A stretch of DNA of 52,965 bases, from the NCBI RefSeq assembly GCF_004349215.1, contig NZ_SMKU01000020.1, positions 1-52,965 of the forward strand, given 5' to 3'. The position numbers and the translations under genes were made by a program. The DNA comes from Actinomadura rubrisoli (lineage in GTDB: Bacteria > Actinomycetota > Actinomycetes > Streptosporangiales > Streptosporangiaceae). Shown in pieces: positions 35,230 through 44,290 of the stretch (positions are counted from its first letter, which is position 1; every line of letters begins with the position of its first letter). The notes beneath the pieces are model-generated. The model made no database searches. It had not been told where the DNA came from and was given only the letters and a program-made list of their open reading frames with translations.

Positions 35230-36171
35230 ATGGCTGACATCACCAAGAAGATCGGCGACCTCGACGTCTTCCCGCTCTCGCTCGGCGGCAACGTCTTCGG
35301 CTGGACCGCCGACAAGGACACCTCCTTCGCCGTCCTGGACGCCTACACCGGGGGCGGCGGCAACTTCATCGACACCGCCGACGTGTACTCGGCGTGGGTG
35401 GAGGGCAACGACGGCGGCGAGTCCGAGACGATCATCGGCGAGTGGACGGCGTCGCGCGGCAACCGGGGCGACGTCGTCATCGCGACGAAGGGCGGCCGGC
35501 ACCCGGACCACGATGGTCTGTCCGCGCCCGTGCTCAAGGCGGCCGTGGACGACTCGCTCCGGCGCCTCCGCACCGACTACATCGACCTGTACTACACCCA
35601 CTTCGACGACCCGTCCGTGCCCGTCGAGGAGATCATGACCACGCTGGACGAACTGGTCGCCGCAGGCAAGATCCGGCAGATCGCGGTGTCCAACATCGAG
35701 CCCGACCGGCTCGCCGCCTCCCTCGCCTTCAGCGAGCGCGAGGGCACGGCCCGGTACGCGGCCATCCAGCCCGAGTACAACCTGGTGGCGCGCGACTCCT
35801 ACGAGGGCCCGCGGCGCGACCTGGCCGAGCAGTACGGGCTGGTGGCCGTCCCGTACTACGGGCTCGCCTCGGGGTTCCTGACCGGTAAGTACCGTCCTGG
35901 GGCCAGCGTGGACAGCGCGCGCGCCGGGAAGGCGGCCAAGCACCTGGAGACCGAGCGGGGGAACAAGGTCCTGGAGGCGCTCGACGCCGTCGCCGAGGAA
36001 CAGGGCGTTCCCGTCGCGACCGTCGCGCTGGCCTGGCTGTCCGCCCAGCCGACCGTCGTGGCGCCGATCGCCAGCGCCCGCACGCTCGACCAGCTCCCGC
36101 CGCTCCTGGAGGTGCCCCGGACGGAGCTGACCGCCGGCCAGGTGGACAGGCTCACCAAGGCGTCCGCCTGA
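35230..36171 (+). CDS. Aldo/keto reductase
   Basis: ATG 35230 (product begins MADITKKIG) gives 313 residues. The catalytic tetrad is present: Asp and Tyr in FIDTADVYS, Lys in VIATKGG and His in YYTHFDD. The barrel ends with the NADPH-binding VAPIASARTLDQL. It belongs to the bacterial oxidoreductase branch that resembles YajO/potassium-channel beta subunits. Substrate unknown. Confidence 0.92.
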   Translation: MADITKKIGDLDVFPLSLGGNVFGWTADKDTSFAVLDAYTGGGGNFIDTADVYSAWVEGNDGGESETIIGEWTASRGNRGDVVIATKGGRHPDHDGLSAPVLKAAVDDSLRRLRTDYIDLYYTHFDDPSVPVEEIMTTLDELVAAGKIRQIAVSNIEPDRLAASLAFSEREGTARYAAIQPEYNLVARDSYEGPRRDLAEQYGLVAVPYYGLASGFLTGKYRPGASVDSARAGKAAKHLETERGNKVLEALDAVAEEQGVPVATVALAWLSAQPTVVAPIASARTLDQLPPLLEVPRTELTAGQVDRLTKASA

Positions 36172-36194
36172 CCTTTCGTCCGAGCTCGCGCAGG

Positions 36195-36347
36195 AGGTCA
36201 GGCACGCCGACCTGCGCGGCCTCGGGTGGGCGTTCGGCGCCCGCGTCGCCGGGACGCCGCTACCTCGACGCGGGACGCATGCGGGCGGCGCTGCTGATCG
36301 TGGTGGGCGCGTTCGCGGTGGCCCTCATCGTCCGTAACCTGATCTGA
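36195..36347 (+). pseudogene. C-terminal remnant of a TauE/SafE-like membrane protein
   Basis: Text ADLRGLGWAFGARVAG in one frame and MRAALLIVVGAFAVALIVRN in another, ending at TGA 36345-36347, together resemble the last cytoplasmic loop and helix of TauE/SafE exporters. A frameshift near 36255 separates them and nothing upstream belongs to the gene. The stop overlaps the mug start. Confidence 0.45.
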
Positions 36348-36895
36348 TGCGACCCACCAAGGCCGACCTGGAGGCCGCCCGCGACCGCGTGATCCCCGAC
36401 GTTCTCCCCCCGGACGGCGGGACGCTCCGGGTGCTGTTCAGCGGCATCAACCCCGGCCTGTACTCCGGCGCCACCGGCCACCACTTCGCCCGCCCCGGCA
36501 ACCGCTTCTGGCCCGCGCTGCACCGCTCCGGCTTCACCGACCGCCTGCTGGCGCCTTCCGAGCAGCACCTCCTGCCCGGCTTCGGCCTCGGCATCACCAA
36601 CCTGGCCCACCGCACCACCGCGCGCGCGGACGAGCTGACCGCCGAGGAGCTCCGCGAGGGCGGCCGCCGCCTCACCGCCCTGGTCGAGCGGTACCGTCCG
36701 GTCTACCTCGCCGTCGCCGGGGTCACCGCCTACCGCACCGCCTTCGGCCGCCCCGGGACGGCGATCGGCCCGCAGGACGAGACGTTCGGCCCGGCCAAGC
36801 TGTGGGTGCTGCCCAACCCCAGCGGCCTCAACGCTTCCTGGCCGCTTGAGCGGATCGCCGAGGAATTCGCGCGCCTGCGGGTGGCCGCGGGTTGA
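36347..36895 (+). CDS. mug: G/U(T) mismatch-specific uracil-DNA glycosylase
   Basis: ATG 36347 gives 182 residues. Mug/TDG-family motifs are clear: the catalytic-loop FSGINPGLYSGATGHHFARP with the key Asn, FGLGITNLAHRTTARADEL, and the recognition loop VLPNPSGLNA. It removes uracil or thymine opposite guanine, a repair task relevant to deamination in a very GC-rich genome. The start overlaps the stop of a degraded membrane-protein gene. Its 3' end is duplicated just downstream. Confidence 0.93.
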   Translation: MRPTKADLEAARDRVIPDVLPPDGGTLRVLFSGINPGLYSGATGHHFARPGNRFWPALHRSGFTDRLLAPSEQHLLPGFGLGITNLAHRTTARADELTAEELREGGRRLTALVERYRPVYLAVAGVTAYRTAFGRPGTAIGPQDETFGPAKLWVLPNPSGLNASWPLERIAEEFARLRVAAG

Positions 36896-36898
36896 GCC

Positions 36899-37003
36899 GT
36901 GGGTGCTGCACCCAGCTCGCTAAGCGGCCTCAACGCTTCCTGGCCGCTCGACCGGATCGCCGAGGAGTTCGCTCGTCTGCGCGAGGCCGCGTTCACCTCC
37001 TGA
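36899..37003 (+). repeat. Duplicated 3' end of mug
   Basis: Diverged copy of 36802-36895. Both begin GTGGGTGCTGC, and a 26-nt block is identical (36821-36846 and 36923-36948). The copy keeps the reading frame to its own TGA 37001-37003, encoding SGLNASWPLDRIAEEFARLR. It looks like the tail left after recombination between two tandem mug genes. Confidence 0.85.
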
Positions 37004-37016
37004 GCGTCCTGGACGG

Positions 37017-37457
37017 TCAGGAGGTGTGGTTCAGGGCGGCGGTGGTGGCGAACATCGTCTCAACCTCGGTGAGGAGGGACGGCTTGGGCTCCCAGAGGCC
37101 CGGACGGCCGAGCGCCACGATCGGGCGGGGCAGGGCCCGGACGGACGCCAGGCGGTAGTGGTGGGCGCCCTTGTCGGCCCAGGGGCCGCAGTCGCAAGGG
37201 CCGCCCGCGACGGCGGCGGAGCAGACGTGGGCGAGGTCGGCGACGGCGATGACGGCGCCGATCGTGGCCAGCGGATCGCGGGGGTCCCAGCCGGCGGCCT
37301 GGATCAGCGGCGAGTCACACGCCTTCAGATCGACCCGCATCGAGGCGTGCACGAGCAGCGGACCGCGGTAGGCGGTCGGCAAAGCCTGGTTGGAGACGGA
37401 CTTACCGCCACGCGCTATCGCGAACGCCCAGGGCTGCTGAACACTAATCGCCTGCAC
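37017..37457 (-). CDS. ASCH-domain protein
   Basis: Start codon at 37455-37457 gives 146 residues. The N-terminus has the ASCH/PUA-like pattern ISVQQPWAFAIARGGKSV followed by YRGPLLVHASMR. ASCH domains bind RNA or nucleotides; some bacterial members hydrolyse acetylcytidine. A Cys cluster (GGPCDCGPW) lies near residue 90. It converges with the mug tail. Confidence 0.8.
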   Translation of the reverse strand: MQAISVQQPWAFAIARGGKSVSNQALPTAYRGPLLVHASMRVDLKACDSPLIQAAGWDPRDPLATIGAVIAVADLAHVCSAAVAGGPCDCGPWADKGAHHYRLASVRALPRPIVALGRPGLWEPKPSLLTEVETMFATTAALNHTS

Positions 37458-37763
37458 GCGGTCACCTCCAGTGCTCGCACTGTCTCCGGATGCGCGGCCC
37501 GGGCCGGGGCGCGCCGCGCGACGATGCCCGAGAGGCTAGGCGCATTCCGGGCGATATGCCAACGGGGGAAGCGAACGCGTCGGCGTTCGGGTCCACGGAC
37601 TGTCCCCATCGATCATTTATGGGACGCACGAAGACCTCTCCGGGTTGTCACGCTCACCGTGCGTATTGGGAGCACGGTGCCTAATGGGGTTTACGGGCCC
37701 GCTGGCCCGGCCCGTCCGCGAGCCCCCGGGACGCCCGAGGCGCTCGCGGCGGGAGCGCCAGGT
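37458..37763. other. Gene-free stretch with a weak hairpin
   Basis: 306 bp upstream of the ASCH gene and downstream of the sugar-transporter operon. CCGCGAGC (37716-37723) pairs with GCTCGCGG (37742-37749), a possible terminator for the transporter operon. The lower-GC part near 37600-37670 probably holds the ASCH promoter. Nothing else is seen. Confidence 0.5.
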
Positions 37764-38615
37764 TCAGCCCTTCAGCGCGCCCGCCATCAGGCCGCGCATG
37801 AAGAACCGTCCCAGCAGCAGGTAGACCAGGAGGGTGGGCAGGGACGCCAGCAGCGCCGAGGCCATCTGCTGGTTGTACTGGACGGCGACCGCGCCGGAGC
37901 CCGCGGTGTTGTTCAGCATGACGGTGACGGGCCAGCTGTCCGGCGCGCCGAGGAACACGGCGAACAGGAAGTCGTTCCACATCGAGGTGAACTGCCAGAT
38001 CAGCGTGACCGCGAACGCGGGCGCGGACACCGGCAGGACGATCGACCAGTACGTGCGGAGCATCCCGGCGCCGTCCACGCGGGCGGCCTCGATCAGCTCG
38101 TCCGGGATCGTGACGTAGTAGTTGCGGAAGATGAGCGTGCAGATCGGGATGCCGTACACGACGTGCGCCAGCACCAGGCCCCGGATCGTCCCGACGAGCT
38201 CCATGTCGGTCAGCAGGCCCGCGAGCGGGATCATGACCGCCTGGTAGGGGATGAACATCCCGAACAGGAACAGCGTGAACACCACGTCCGCGCCGGGGAA
38301 CCGCCACTTCGACAGGACGAAGCCGTTCAGCGAGCCGAGCACCGCCGAGATCAGCGAACCCGACACCGCGATCTTGACGCTGTTCTCCAGGCCCGGCCGG
38401 AGCGTCTCCCACGCCGAGCTCCAGCCGGACGTGCTCCAGTGGCCCGGCAGGTTCCACGCGGTGCTCGGGTCGGCCTCCTGGAGCGGCTTGAAGCTGGTGA
38501 CGACCAGCACGTACACCGGCATCAGGAACAGCACGACGAACAGCAGCAGGACCAGCGGCCGCGCGAACCGCAGCGCCCTCGCCCCGGGAGTCGCCCCGGA
38601 CGTCGGCGCGGTCAT
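37764..38615 (-). CDS. Carbohydrate ABC transporter permease (MalG-like)
   Basis: ATG 38613-38615 overlaps the preceding permease stop (ATGA) and gives 283 residues with about six membrane helices. The ABC-permease EAA loop is visible (PDELIEAARVDGAGMLRTYW). Family marks LFLMPVYVLVVTSFK near the start and MRGLMAGALKG at the end are typical of CUT1 MalG proteins. Confidence 0.93.
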   Translation of the reverse strand: MTAPTSGATPGARALRFARPLVLLLFVVLFLMPVYVLVVTSFKPLQEADPSTAWNLPGHWSTSGWSSAWETLRPGLENSVKIAVSGSLISAVLGSLNGFVLSKWRFPGADVVFTLFLFGMFIPYQAVMIPLAGLLTDMELVGTIRGLVLAHVVYGIPICTLIFRNYYVTIPDELIEAARVDGAGMLRTYWSIVLPVSAPAFAVTLIWQFTSMWNDFLFAVFLGAPDSWPVTVMLNNTAGSGAVAVQYNQQMASALLASLPTLLVYLLLGRFFMRGLMAGALKG

Positions 38616-39619
38616 CGCGTCCGCTCCGCCCGTACCGACCACACCAGGTAGGGGATCACCAGAAGGGCCACCGCGAGCAGCAGGTACGTGGCGATGGTGG
38701 CGCCGTTGGCCGGGTCGTGCCGGTCGAACACCTCCACGTACGTCGCGATGGCCGGGACATAGGTGATGATCTGCTTGCCCGCGATCGCCATGATCAGGTC
38801 GAACACCTTCAGCGAGATATGGCCGAGGATGATCAGTGCCGACAGCGTCACCGGGCGGAGCTGCGGGAACACCACGTACCGGTACACCTTCCACTCGGAC
38901 GCGCCGTCCACCCGGGCGGCCTCGCGCAGCTCCTCGGGGACGCTGCGGAACCCGGCCAGGTACAGCGCCATCACATACCCCGACATCTGCCAGACGGCGG
39001 GCAGCGCCATCGCGGCCATGCCCCAGTCGGGGTTCTGCCACCAGTCGTTCGCCAGCGACCCCAGGTGGACCTTGCCGAACAGCTGGTTGAGGCCGACGGC
39101 CCGCTCGGGCGGCGCCGGGTTCATCAGCCAGCGCCACACCACGCCGCTGGCGATGAACGAGATGGCCATCGGGAACAGGTAGATGACGCGGAACGACGCC
39201 TCGCCCCGGATGCCCTTGTCCATCAGGAACGCCAGGAACGCGCCGAGCAGCAGCGCGCCGAGGACGAACACGGCGGTGAACAGCAGCGCGTGCCTCACCG
39301 CGCCCGGCCAGCTCGGCTGGTCCCACAGGTCGACGAAGTTCTTGCCCTTGTCGAACTTGTAGGGCGAGACCTCGTCGTGCTTGCCGCTCAGCGCGACCCG
39401 CGTGTTCCAGAAGATCAGCCCGTAGACGAACAGGCCGATCGCGACGATGGACGGCGACACCAGCAGCAGGCCCGGCAGCCACCGGCGGGCGCGGCGCAGG
39501 GATCGGCGGGCCTGGCGCGGCGGCCGGCCGGTCCGGTGCGGCGGCCCGCCGGTCCGGCGCTGAGCCCGGGCGGTCCGGCGCGCAGTCCGGCCGGTCCGGC
39601 GCGGAGTCCAGCGGGTCAC
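38612..39619 (-). CDS. Carbohydrate ABC transporter permease (MalF-like) with repeat-built Arg-rich N-tail
   Basis: GTG 39617-39619 overlaps the binding-protein stop (GTGA) and gives 335 residues. After a ~45-residue Arg/Thr-rich tail, six membrane helices start at LPGLLLVSPSIVAIGLFVYG. The EAA loop is PEELREAARVDGASEWKVYR. The tail is made of heptapeptides (TPRRTGR, TARRTAR, AQRRTGG, PPHRTGR) encoded by a 21-bp DNA repeat. No ATPase gene is in the operon, so a shared MsiK-type ATPase is likely. Confidence 0.92.
   Translation of the reverse strand: MTRWTPRRTGRTARRTARAQRRTGGPPHRTGRPPRQARRSLRRARRWLPGLLLVSPSIVAIGLFVYGLIFWNTRVALSGKHDEVSPYKFDKGKNFVDLWDQPSWPGAVRHALLFTAVFVLGALLLGAFLAFLMDKGIRGEASFRVIYLFPMAISFIASGVVWRWLMNPAPPERAVGLNQLFGKVHLGSLANDWWQNPDWGMAAMALPAVWQMSGYVMALYLAGFRSVPEELREAARVDGASEWKVYRYVVFPQLRPVTLSALIILGHISLKVFDLIMAIAGKQIITYVPAIATYVEVFDRHDPANGATIATYLLLAVALLVIPYLVWSVRAERTR
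39530..39612 (-). repeat. 21-bp tandem repeat inside the MalF-like gene
   Basis: GGTCCGG recurs at 39530, 39551, 39572 and 39593, exactly 21 bp apart, within a degenerate 21-bp unit of four to five copies. The period keeps the reading frame (7 codons), producing an Arg-rich heptapeptide repeat in the cytoplasmic tail. Confidence 0.8.
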
Positions 39620-40920
39620 TGGCCGCTGTTCTTCGCCGCGCTCGCCAGCGCGGCCTGAAGCTTGCCGACGTCCTTGTTCTGAAGGAACAGGCCCACCGCG
39701 GTGTCGATGTCGGTGTGCTGCTTCTTGCTGGCGTTCACGCCGTGCCAGAACGAGCCCGCCAGCTTGACGCCGGGCTTGTTCCACTCGTTGAACGCGTACT
39801 CCAGGTAGCCCTTGTAGAGGGTCTTGTCGGCGTCCTTACGGGCGGGGATGGAACCCTTCTTCGGGTTGAACAGGTCCTGCCCCTCCTTGCTGGACGCCTC
39901 CTTCAGCCACGCCAGGGCGCCGCCGCGGTGGGGTGCCCCCTTGGGCAGGGTGAAGCTGTCCGACAGCCACATATAGGTGCCGTCCGTGCCAGGGGACGCC
40001 GCGTACTTGAAGTCGGTGTCGAGCTTCTTGCCCAGGCCGTTGGGCGCGGTGCCGGTGAAGTACCCGTACGCCCAGTCGCCCATGATGTTGAACGCCGCCT
40101 TGCCGTCCACGACGGCCTTCGCGGCGCCCTGCCAGTCGGTGGACGCGGCCTCGGAGGTCGTGTACTTCATGATCTCGGCGTAGTCGGCGAGCGCCTTGCC
40201 GACCGCCGGGGCGCTCCAGTCGGCGCCGGGCTTCCACAGCGCGTTGTAGGCGTCGGTGCCGAGGTCGCCGAGCAGGACGTTCTCCAGCAGGTGGTCGGCC
40301 GTCCACTGGGCGCCGAGCGACAGCGGCACCTTCTTGGTCTTGTCCTTGACGGCCTTCAGCGCCGTGATGAAGTCGGCGATGGTCGCGGGCGGGCCCGCGA
40401 TCCCGGCGTCCTTGAGGATGCCGGGGTTGTACCAGAGCACGTTGGAGCGGTGGATGTTCACCGGCACCGAGTAGATCTTGCCCTGGTAGGTGATCTGCTC
40501 GATGAGCTGCTGGGGATAGGCCGCCTTGAGCTTGTTCTCGTCGTAGAAGGAGTCCAGCGGCTCGATCTGCCCGGCCTTGATGTAGTCGAGCAGCTCGGCG
40601 CCCGCGTGGCCCTGGAAGGAGTCCGGGGGCTTGCGGTTCTGCAGCCGGCTGGCCAGCACCGCCTGCGCCTGGGTGCCCGACCCGCCCGCGATGGCGGCGT
40701 TGGTGAACTTGGTGCCGGGGTTCTTCTTCTCGAAGTCGGCCTTCATCGCGGCGAGCCCGTCGGCCTCGCCGGGACCGGTCCACCATGAGAAGACCTCGAC
40801 CTCGGACGCGTCGTTGCCGCCCTTGCCGTCGTTGCCGCCGCACCCCGACACGGCCAGCGCGCCGGTCAGCGCCGCCGCCGCGAAGGCCGTCCAGCGCCGC
40901 CTGGGAGCCTGTCCTCGCAT
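39616..40920 (-). CDS. Sugar-binding lipoprotein of a CUT1 ABC transporter
   Basis: ATG 40918-40920 gives 434 residues; an in-frame ATG ten codons upstream (40950) lacks a better site. The signal peptide ends in a lipobox (LAVSGCGG), so the mature protein is membrane-anchored outside. The extracellular solute-binding fold shows VEVFSWWTGPGEADGL at the start and GKAAFNIMGDWAYGYF in the middle. It is first gene of the operon with both permeases and sets substrate range, probably an oligosaccharide. No regulator gene is adjacent. Confidence 0.93.
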   Translation of the reverse strand: MRGQAPRRRWTAFAAAALTGALAVSGCGGNDGKGGNDASEVEVFSWWTGPGEADGLAAMKADFEKKNPGTKFTNAAIAGGSGTQAQAVLASRLQNRKPPDSFQGHAGAELLDYIKAGQIEPLDSFYDENKLKAAYPQQLIEQITYQGKIYSVPVNIHRSNVLWYNPGILKDAGIAGPPATIADFITALKAVKDKTKKVPLSLGAQWTADHLLENVLLGDLGTDAYNALWKPGADWSAPAVGKALADYAEIMKYTTSEAASTDWQGAAKAVVDGKAAFNIMGDWAYGYFTGTAPNGLGKKLDTDFKYAASPGTDGTYMWLSDSFTLPKGAPHRGGALAWLKEASSKEGQDLFNPKKGSIPARKDADKTLYKGYLEYAFNEWNKPGVKLAGSFWHGVNASKKQHTDIDTAVGLFLQNKDVGKLQAALASAAKNSGQ

Positions 40921-41071
40921 CGCCCGTCCCTTCTGTACCCCGGAGAACAAGCGTCCGTTCGGACGGGACGGGGGTCAACACCGCGTGCCGAAAAGTGATC
41001 CCGCGGTTATCGACCGCCGTCAGGCGCCCCGGCCCGGGGCGCCCGGCGGGCCGGCCGGGGGCCGGGCGGGG

Positions 41072-41665
41072 TCACCAGGCGAGGGCGGGCGGCAGCGCGG
41101 CGGTCCCGGCGTCGGGCCAGTCCAGCGGCGGGCCCAGCGGGGCCAGCTCGGCGAGCTGGAGTCGGTACCACGGCGAGGACTCGGGCCGTCCGGCCAGGTC
41201 GAGGCACTGCTCCCACGTCCACCACTCGGCCGCCTCCACCTCCTGCGGGTTGGGACGGACGGCGCCGCCGGACGGCACGACGGCGCGCACGACCGGGCAG
41301 CGCTCGTGCTCGACGGTCCCGTCGTCCGCGACGGCCCGGTACTGGAATCCGGGCAGGACGGGCGCGAGCGAGGCGGCCGCCAGAGTGTCGTCCGTAATGC
41401 CTAGTTCGTCGTGCAATCGCCGGAGCACCGCGTCCCGGAGACCCTCGCGCGGACCCGGATGCCCGCAGCAGCTCCCCGTCCACACGCCCGGGAACGTCCG
41501 CTTCCCCAGGGCGCGCTGGGTGATCAGAATGCGACCCTCCGTGTCCGCCAAATAGCATGAAAAAGCCAGGTGGTAGGGGGTGTCCCTATGGTGACTCGCG
41601 GCCTTGGGGGCCGTCCCGACGGCCTCGTCTTCCGCGTTGAGCAGCACGATCTCTTCGACGACCAT
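41072..41665 (-). CDS. idi: Isopentenyl-diphosphate delta-isomerase, type I
   Basis: ATG 41663-41665 gives 197 residues. The type I fold is indicated by YHLAFSCYL, the catalytic Cys in WTGSCCGHP and the metal/acid region [19 protein letters not shown] lies near the end. It interconverts IPP and DMAPP. It diverges from dxs across 150 bp, so isoprenoid supply genes flank one control region. The C-terminus is slightly longer than in E. coli Idi. Confidence 0.94.
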   Translation of the reverse strand: MVVEEIVLLNAEDEAVGTAPKAASHHRDTPYHLAFSCYLADTEGRILITQRALGKRTFPGVWTGSCCGHPGPREGLRDAVLRRLHDELGITDDTLAAASLAPVLPGFQYRAVADDGTVEHERCPVVRAVVPSGGAVRPNPQEVEAAEWWTWEQCLDLAGRPESSPWYRLQLAELAPLGPPLDWPDAGTAALPPALAW

Positions 41666-41815
41666 GCTCTCTTCCTACCCCATCGCCCTCTCCGGGGTCA
41701 GGGGTTTCACACCCCTGGGCCAGGCGCCCTCCGGCGCGGCGCGATCGAACCGGGCTTAAACTCGGAACGGCCCGATACATGGGGAACCAGGTCCCCGACG
41801 GAGGAGTTGACACGC

Positions 41816-43741
41816 GTGAGCCTGCTGGAGTCGATCAAGGGACCAGGGGACCTCAAGCGACTGGACGCCGCTCAACTGCCCCGCCTCGCCGGAGAGATCC
41901 GCGAGTTCCTCGTCGAGGCCGTGTCGAAGACGGGCGGGCACCTCGGCCCGAACCTGGGCGCCGTCGAGCTGACCGTCGCGCTGCACCGGGTCTTCGACTC
42001 GCCGCACGACAAGATCCTCTTCGATACCGGGCACCAGGCGTACGTCCACAAGATGCTGACCGGGCGGCACGACTTCGGCCTGCTGCGCCGCCGCGGCGGG
42101 CTGTCGGGCTACCCGAGCCGCGCCGAGTCCGAGCACGACCTCATCGAGAACTCCCACGCCTCCACCGCCCTGTCGTACGCCGACGGGCTCGCCAAGGCGT
42201 TCCAGCTGCGCGGCGAGGGCGACCGCGCCGTGGTCGCGGTCGTCGGCGACGGCGCGCTGACGGGCGGCATGTGCTGGGAGGCGCTGAACAACATCGCCGC
42301 CGGCCACGACCGTCCGGTCATCATCGTGGTGAACGACAACGGCCGCTCCTACTCGCCGACGATCGGCGGCCTGGCCAGCCACCTGGCCGACCTGCGCGTC
42401 ACCCAGGGCTACGAGCACGCGCTCGACCTGATCAAGAAGACGGTGCCGCGGGCCCCGGTGGTCGGCAACGTCGCCTACGAGGCGCTGCACGGCATCAAGA
42501 AGGGCCTGAAGGACGTCCTGCAGCCGCAGGCGATGTTCGAGGACCTCGGCATGAAGTACGTCGGCCCGATCGACGGGCACGACGAGGACGCCGTCGAGCG
42601 CGCGCTGCGCCGGGCCCGCGGCTTCGGCCGGCCGGTGATCGTCCACTGCATCACCACCAAGGGCCGCGGCTACGCGCCCGCCGAGAACGACACCGAGGAC
42701 TGCATGCACGGCGGCGGCGCGTTCGACCCCGCCACCGGCAAGTCCGTCGCGAAGGCCGGCGCCCCCGGCTGGACGAAGGTGTTCGGCGAGGAGATGGTCG
42801 CGATCGGCGGGGAGCGCCGCGACGTGGTGGGCATCACCGCCGCGATGCTCCACCCGGTCGGGCTCGCCCCGTTCGCCGAGGCGTTCCCCGACCGCGTCTA
42901 CGACGTCGGCATCGCCGAGCAGCACGCGGCCACCTCGGCCGCCGGGCTCGCGATGGGCGGCCTGCACCCGGTCGTCGCGGTGTACGCCACGTTCCTCAAC
43001 CGCGCGTTCGACCAGGTCCTCATGGACGTGGCGCTGCACCGCCAGCCCGTCACCTTCGCCCTCGACCGCGCCGGGGTCACCGGCGACGACGGCGCCAGCC
43101 ACAACGGCATGTGGGACATGTCGATCCTGCAGCTCGTCCCGGGCATGCGCGTCGCCGTCCCGCGCGACGGCGCCCGCCTGCGCGAGCTGCTGCGCGAGTG
43201 CGTGGCCGTCACCGACGGCCCGACCGCGATCCGCTACCCCAAGGGCCCCGTCGCCGCCGACATGGAGGCGGTCGGCAAGGCCGGCGGCATGGACGTCCTC
43301 GCCCGCCACGACGGCTCCAACGGCACCCGCGTGCTGCTGGTGGCCGCCGGGTCGATGGCGGCGCCCGCCGTCGAGGCCGCCGGGCTCGTCGCCGCGCAGG
43401 GCATCGGCGTCACGGTCGTCGACCCCCGCTGGGTCAAGCCCCTCGACCCGGCGCTGCTCGGCCTCGCGCGCGAGCACACGCTCGTCGCCGTCGCCGAGGA
43501 CAACGGCCGCACCGGCGCCGTCGGCGACGCCGTCGCCCGGCTGCTGCGCGACGCCGAGGTCGACACGCCGATCCGCACCTTCGGCATCCCGCAGGAGTTC
43601 CTCGACCACGCCTCGCGCGCCCAGATCCTCGCCGACATCGGCCTCACCCCGCAGGCCCTCGCCCGCGACATCACCGAGTCCGTCGCCCGCATCACCTCGA
43701 CCGACGCACCCGAACCGGCGACGTCCGAGCAGTCCGATTGA
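41816..43741 (+). CDS. dxs: 1-deoxy-D-xylulose-5-phosphate synthase
   Basis: GTG 41816 with GGAGGAG 9 nt upstream gives 641 residues, the normal length. It makes DXP from pyruvate and glyceraldehyde 3-phosphate, the first MEP-pathway step. Thiamine-diphosphate motif [45 protein letters not shown], and the pyrimidine-domain text [18 protein letters not shown] with [11 protein letters not shown] are all present. The first ~80 codons of the longer open frame upstream are not coding. Confidence 0.97.
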   Translation: MSLLESIKGPGDLKRLDAAQLPRLAGEIREFLVEAVSKTGGHLGPNLGAVELTVALHRVFDSPHDKILFDTGHQAYVHKMLTGRHDFGLLRRRGGLSGYPSRAESEHDLIENSHASTALSYADGLAKAFQLRGEGDRAVVAVVGDGALTGGMCWEALNNIAAGHDRPVIIVVNDNGRSYSPTIGGLASHLADLRVTQGYEHALDLIKKTVPRAPVVGNVAYEALHGIKKGLKDVLQPQAMFEDLGMKYVGPIDGHDEDAVERALRRARGFGRPVIVHCITTKGRGYAPAENDTEDCMHGGGAFDPATGKSVAKAGAPGWTKVFGEEMVAIGGERRDVVGITAAMLHPVGLAPFAEAFPDRVYDVGIAEQHAATSAAGLAMGGLHPVVAVYATFLNRAFDQVLMDVALHRQPVTFALDRAGVTGDDGASHNGMWDMSILQLVPGMRVAVPRDGARLRELLRECVAVTDGPTAIRYPKGPVAADMEAVGKAGGMDVLARHDGSNGTRVLLVAAGSMAAPAVEAAGLVAAQGIGVTVVDPRWVKPLDPALLGLAREHTLVAVAEDNGRTGAVGDAVARLLRDAEVDTPIRTFGIPQEFLDHASRAQILADIGLTPQALARDITESVARITSTDAPEPATSEQSD

Positions 43742-43812
43742 CCAGACCGCGAGCGGCCGAGGGTCGCCCGGGGCGGCCCGGGTCGCCCGGGACGGCCGGG
43801 GGGCGGCCAGGG

Positions 43813-44187
43813 TCAGACGCCTTCGGCTGAGATGAGCTGCCAGAAGTGGGTGATGGTGGCGGACGCGGTGCCGAGCCCGCGGCCGGAGTAGGTCCACCGG
43901 CCGCGCAGTCGCCATGGCCGCCCGTCGCCGTCCTGGACGAAGACCTGGAGGGGGAAGCAGGCGTCGTGCGCGCGGATGACGCCCAATGGGTCGACCGAGG
44001 GCCGCAGCTCGGGCTCGCCTTCGCACCGCACACCCAGGACGGACGTGCGCGCGTCCTGGCGCAGAAGCCCCTGCGTCAGGTCGTACACCAGTACGGAGAC
44101 GTAGTCCGGGCCCAGCCACCGTAGATCGGGGAGAGTCTCGGGCGGGGGAAACCCGTACAGTTCTGGACCGCCGGTCACACGCCGCAC
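43813..44187 (-). CDS. Hypothetical protein
   Basis: ATG 44185-44187 gives 124 residues. It opens GGPELYGFPPPETLPDLRWL and ends in a beta-rich domain (WRLRGRWTYSGRGLGTASAT). No signal peptide, membrane helix or familiar motif. GC3 is strongly coding. It converges with dxs; the 71 bp between them are G/C-rich imperfect repeats that may form a terminator. Confidence 0.6.
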   Translation of the reverse strand: MRRVTGGPELYGFPPPETLPDLRWLGPDYVSVLVYDLTQGLLRQDARTSVLGVRCEGEPELRPSVDPLGVIRAHDACFPLQVFVQDGDGRPWRLRGRWTYSGRGLGTASATITHFWQLISAEGV

Positions 44188-44290
44188 GGTAGCGCCATCG
44201 TCACACTCCCGTCACTACTTTCACGGCGGGATGTTTCGGCATACCTGCCGTTCGTAGGCGATTAGCCGGAAGAGCGCCCCGGTCGCGCGG

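Noticed and set aside
41807..41815. In-frame TTG as start of dxs
   Set aside because: It touches the ribosome-binding site; GTG 41816 has normal spacing.
43742..43812. G/C-rich imperfect repeats after dxs as a tandem-repeat element
   Set aside because: Units are too irregular to define; at most a loose terminator between convergent genes.
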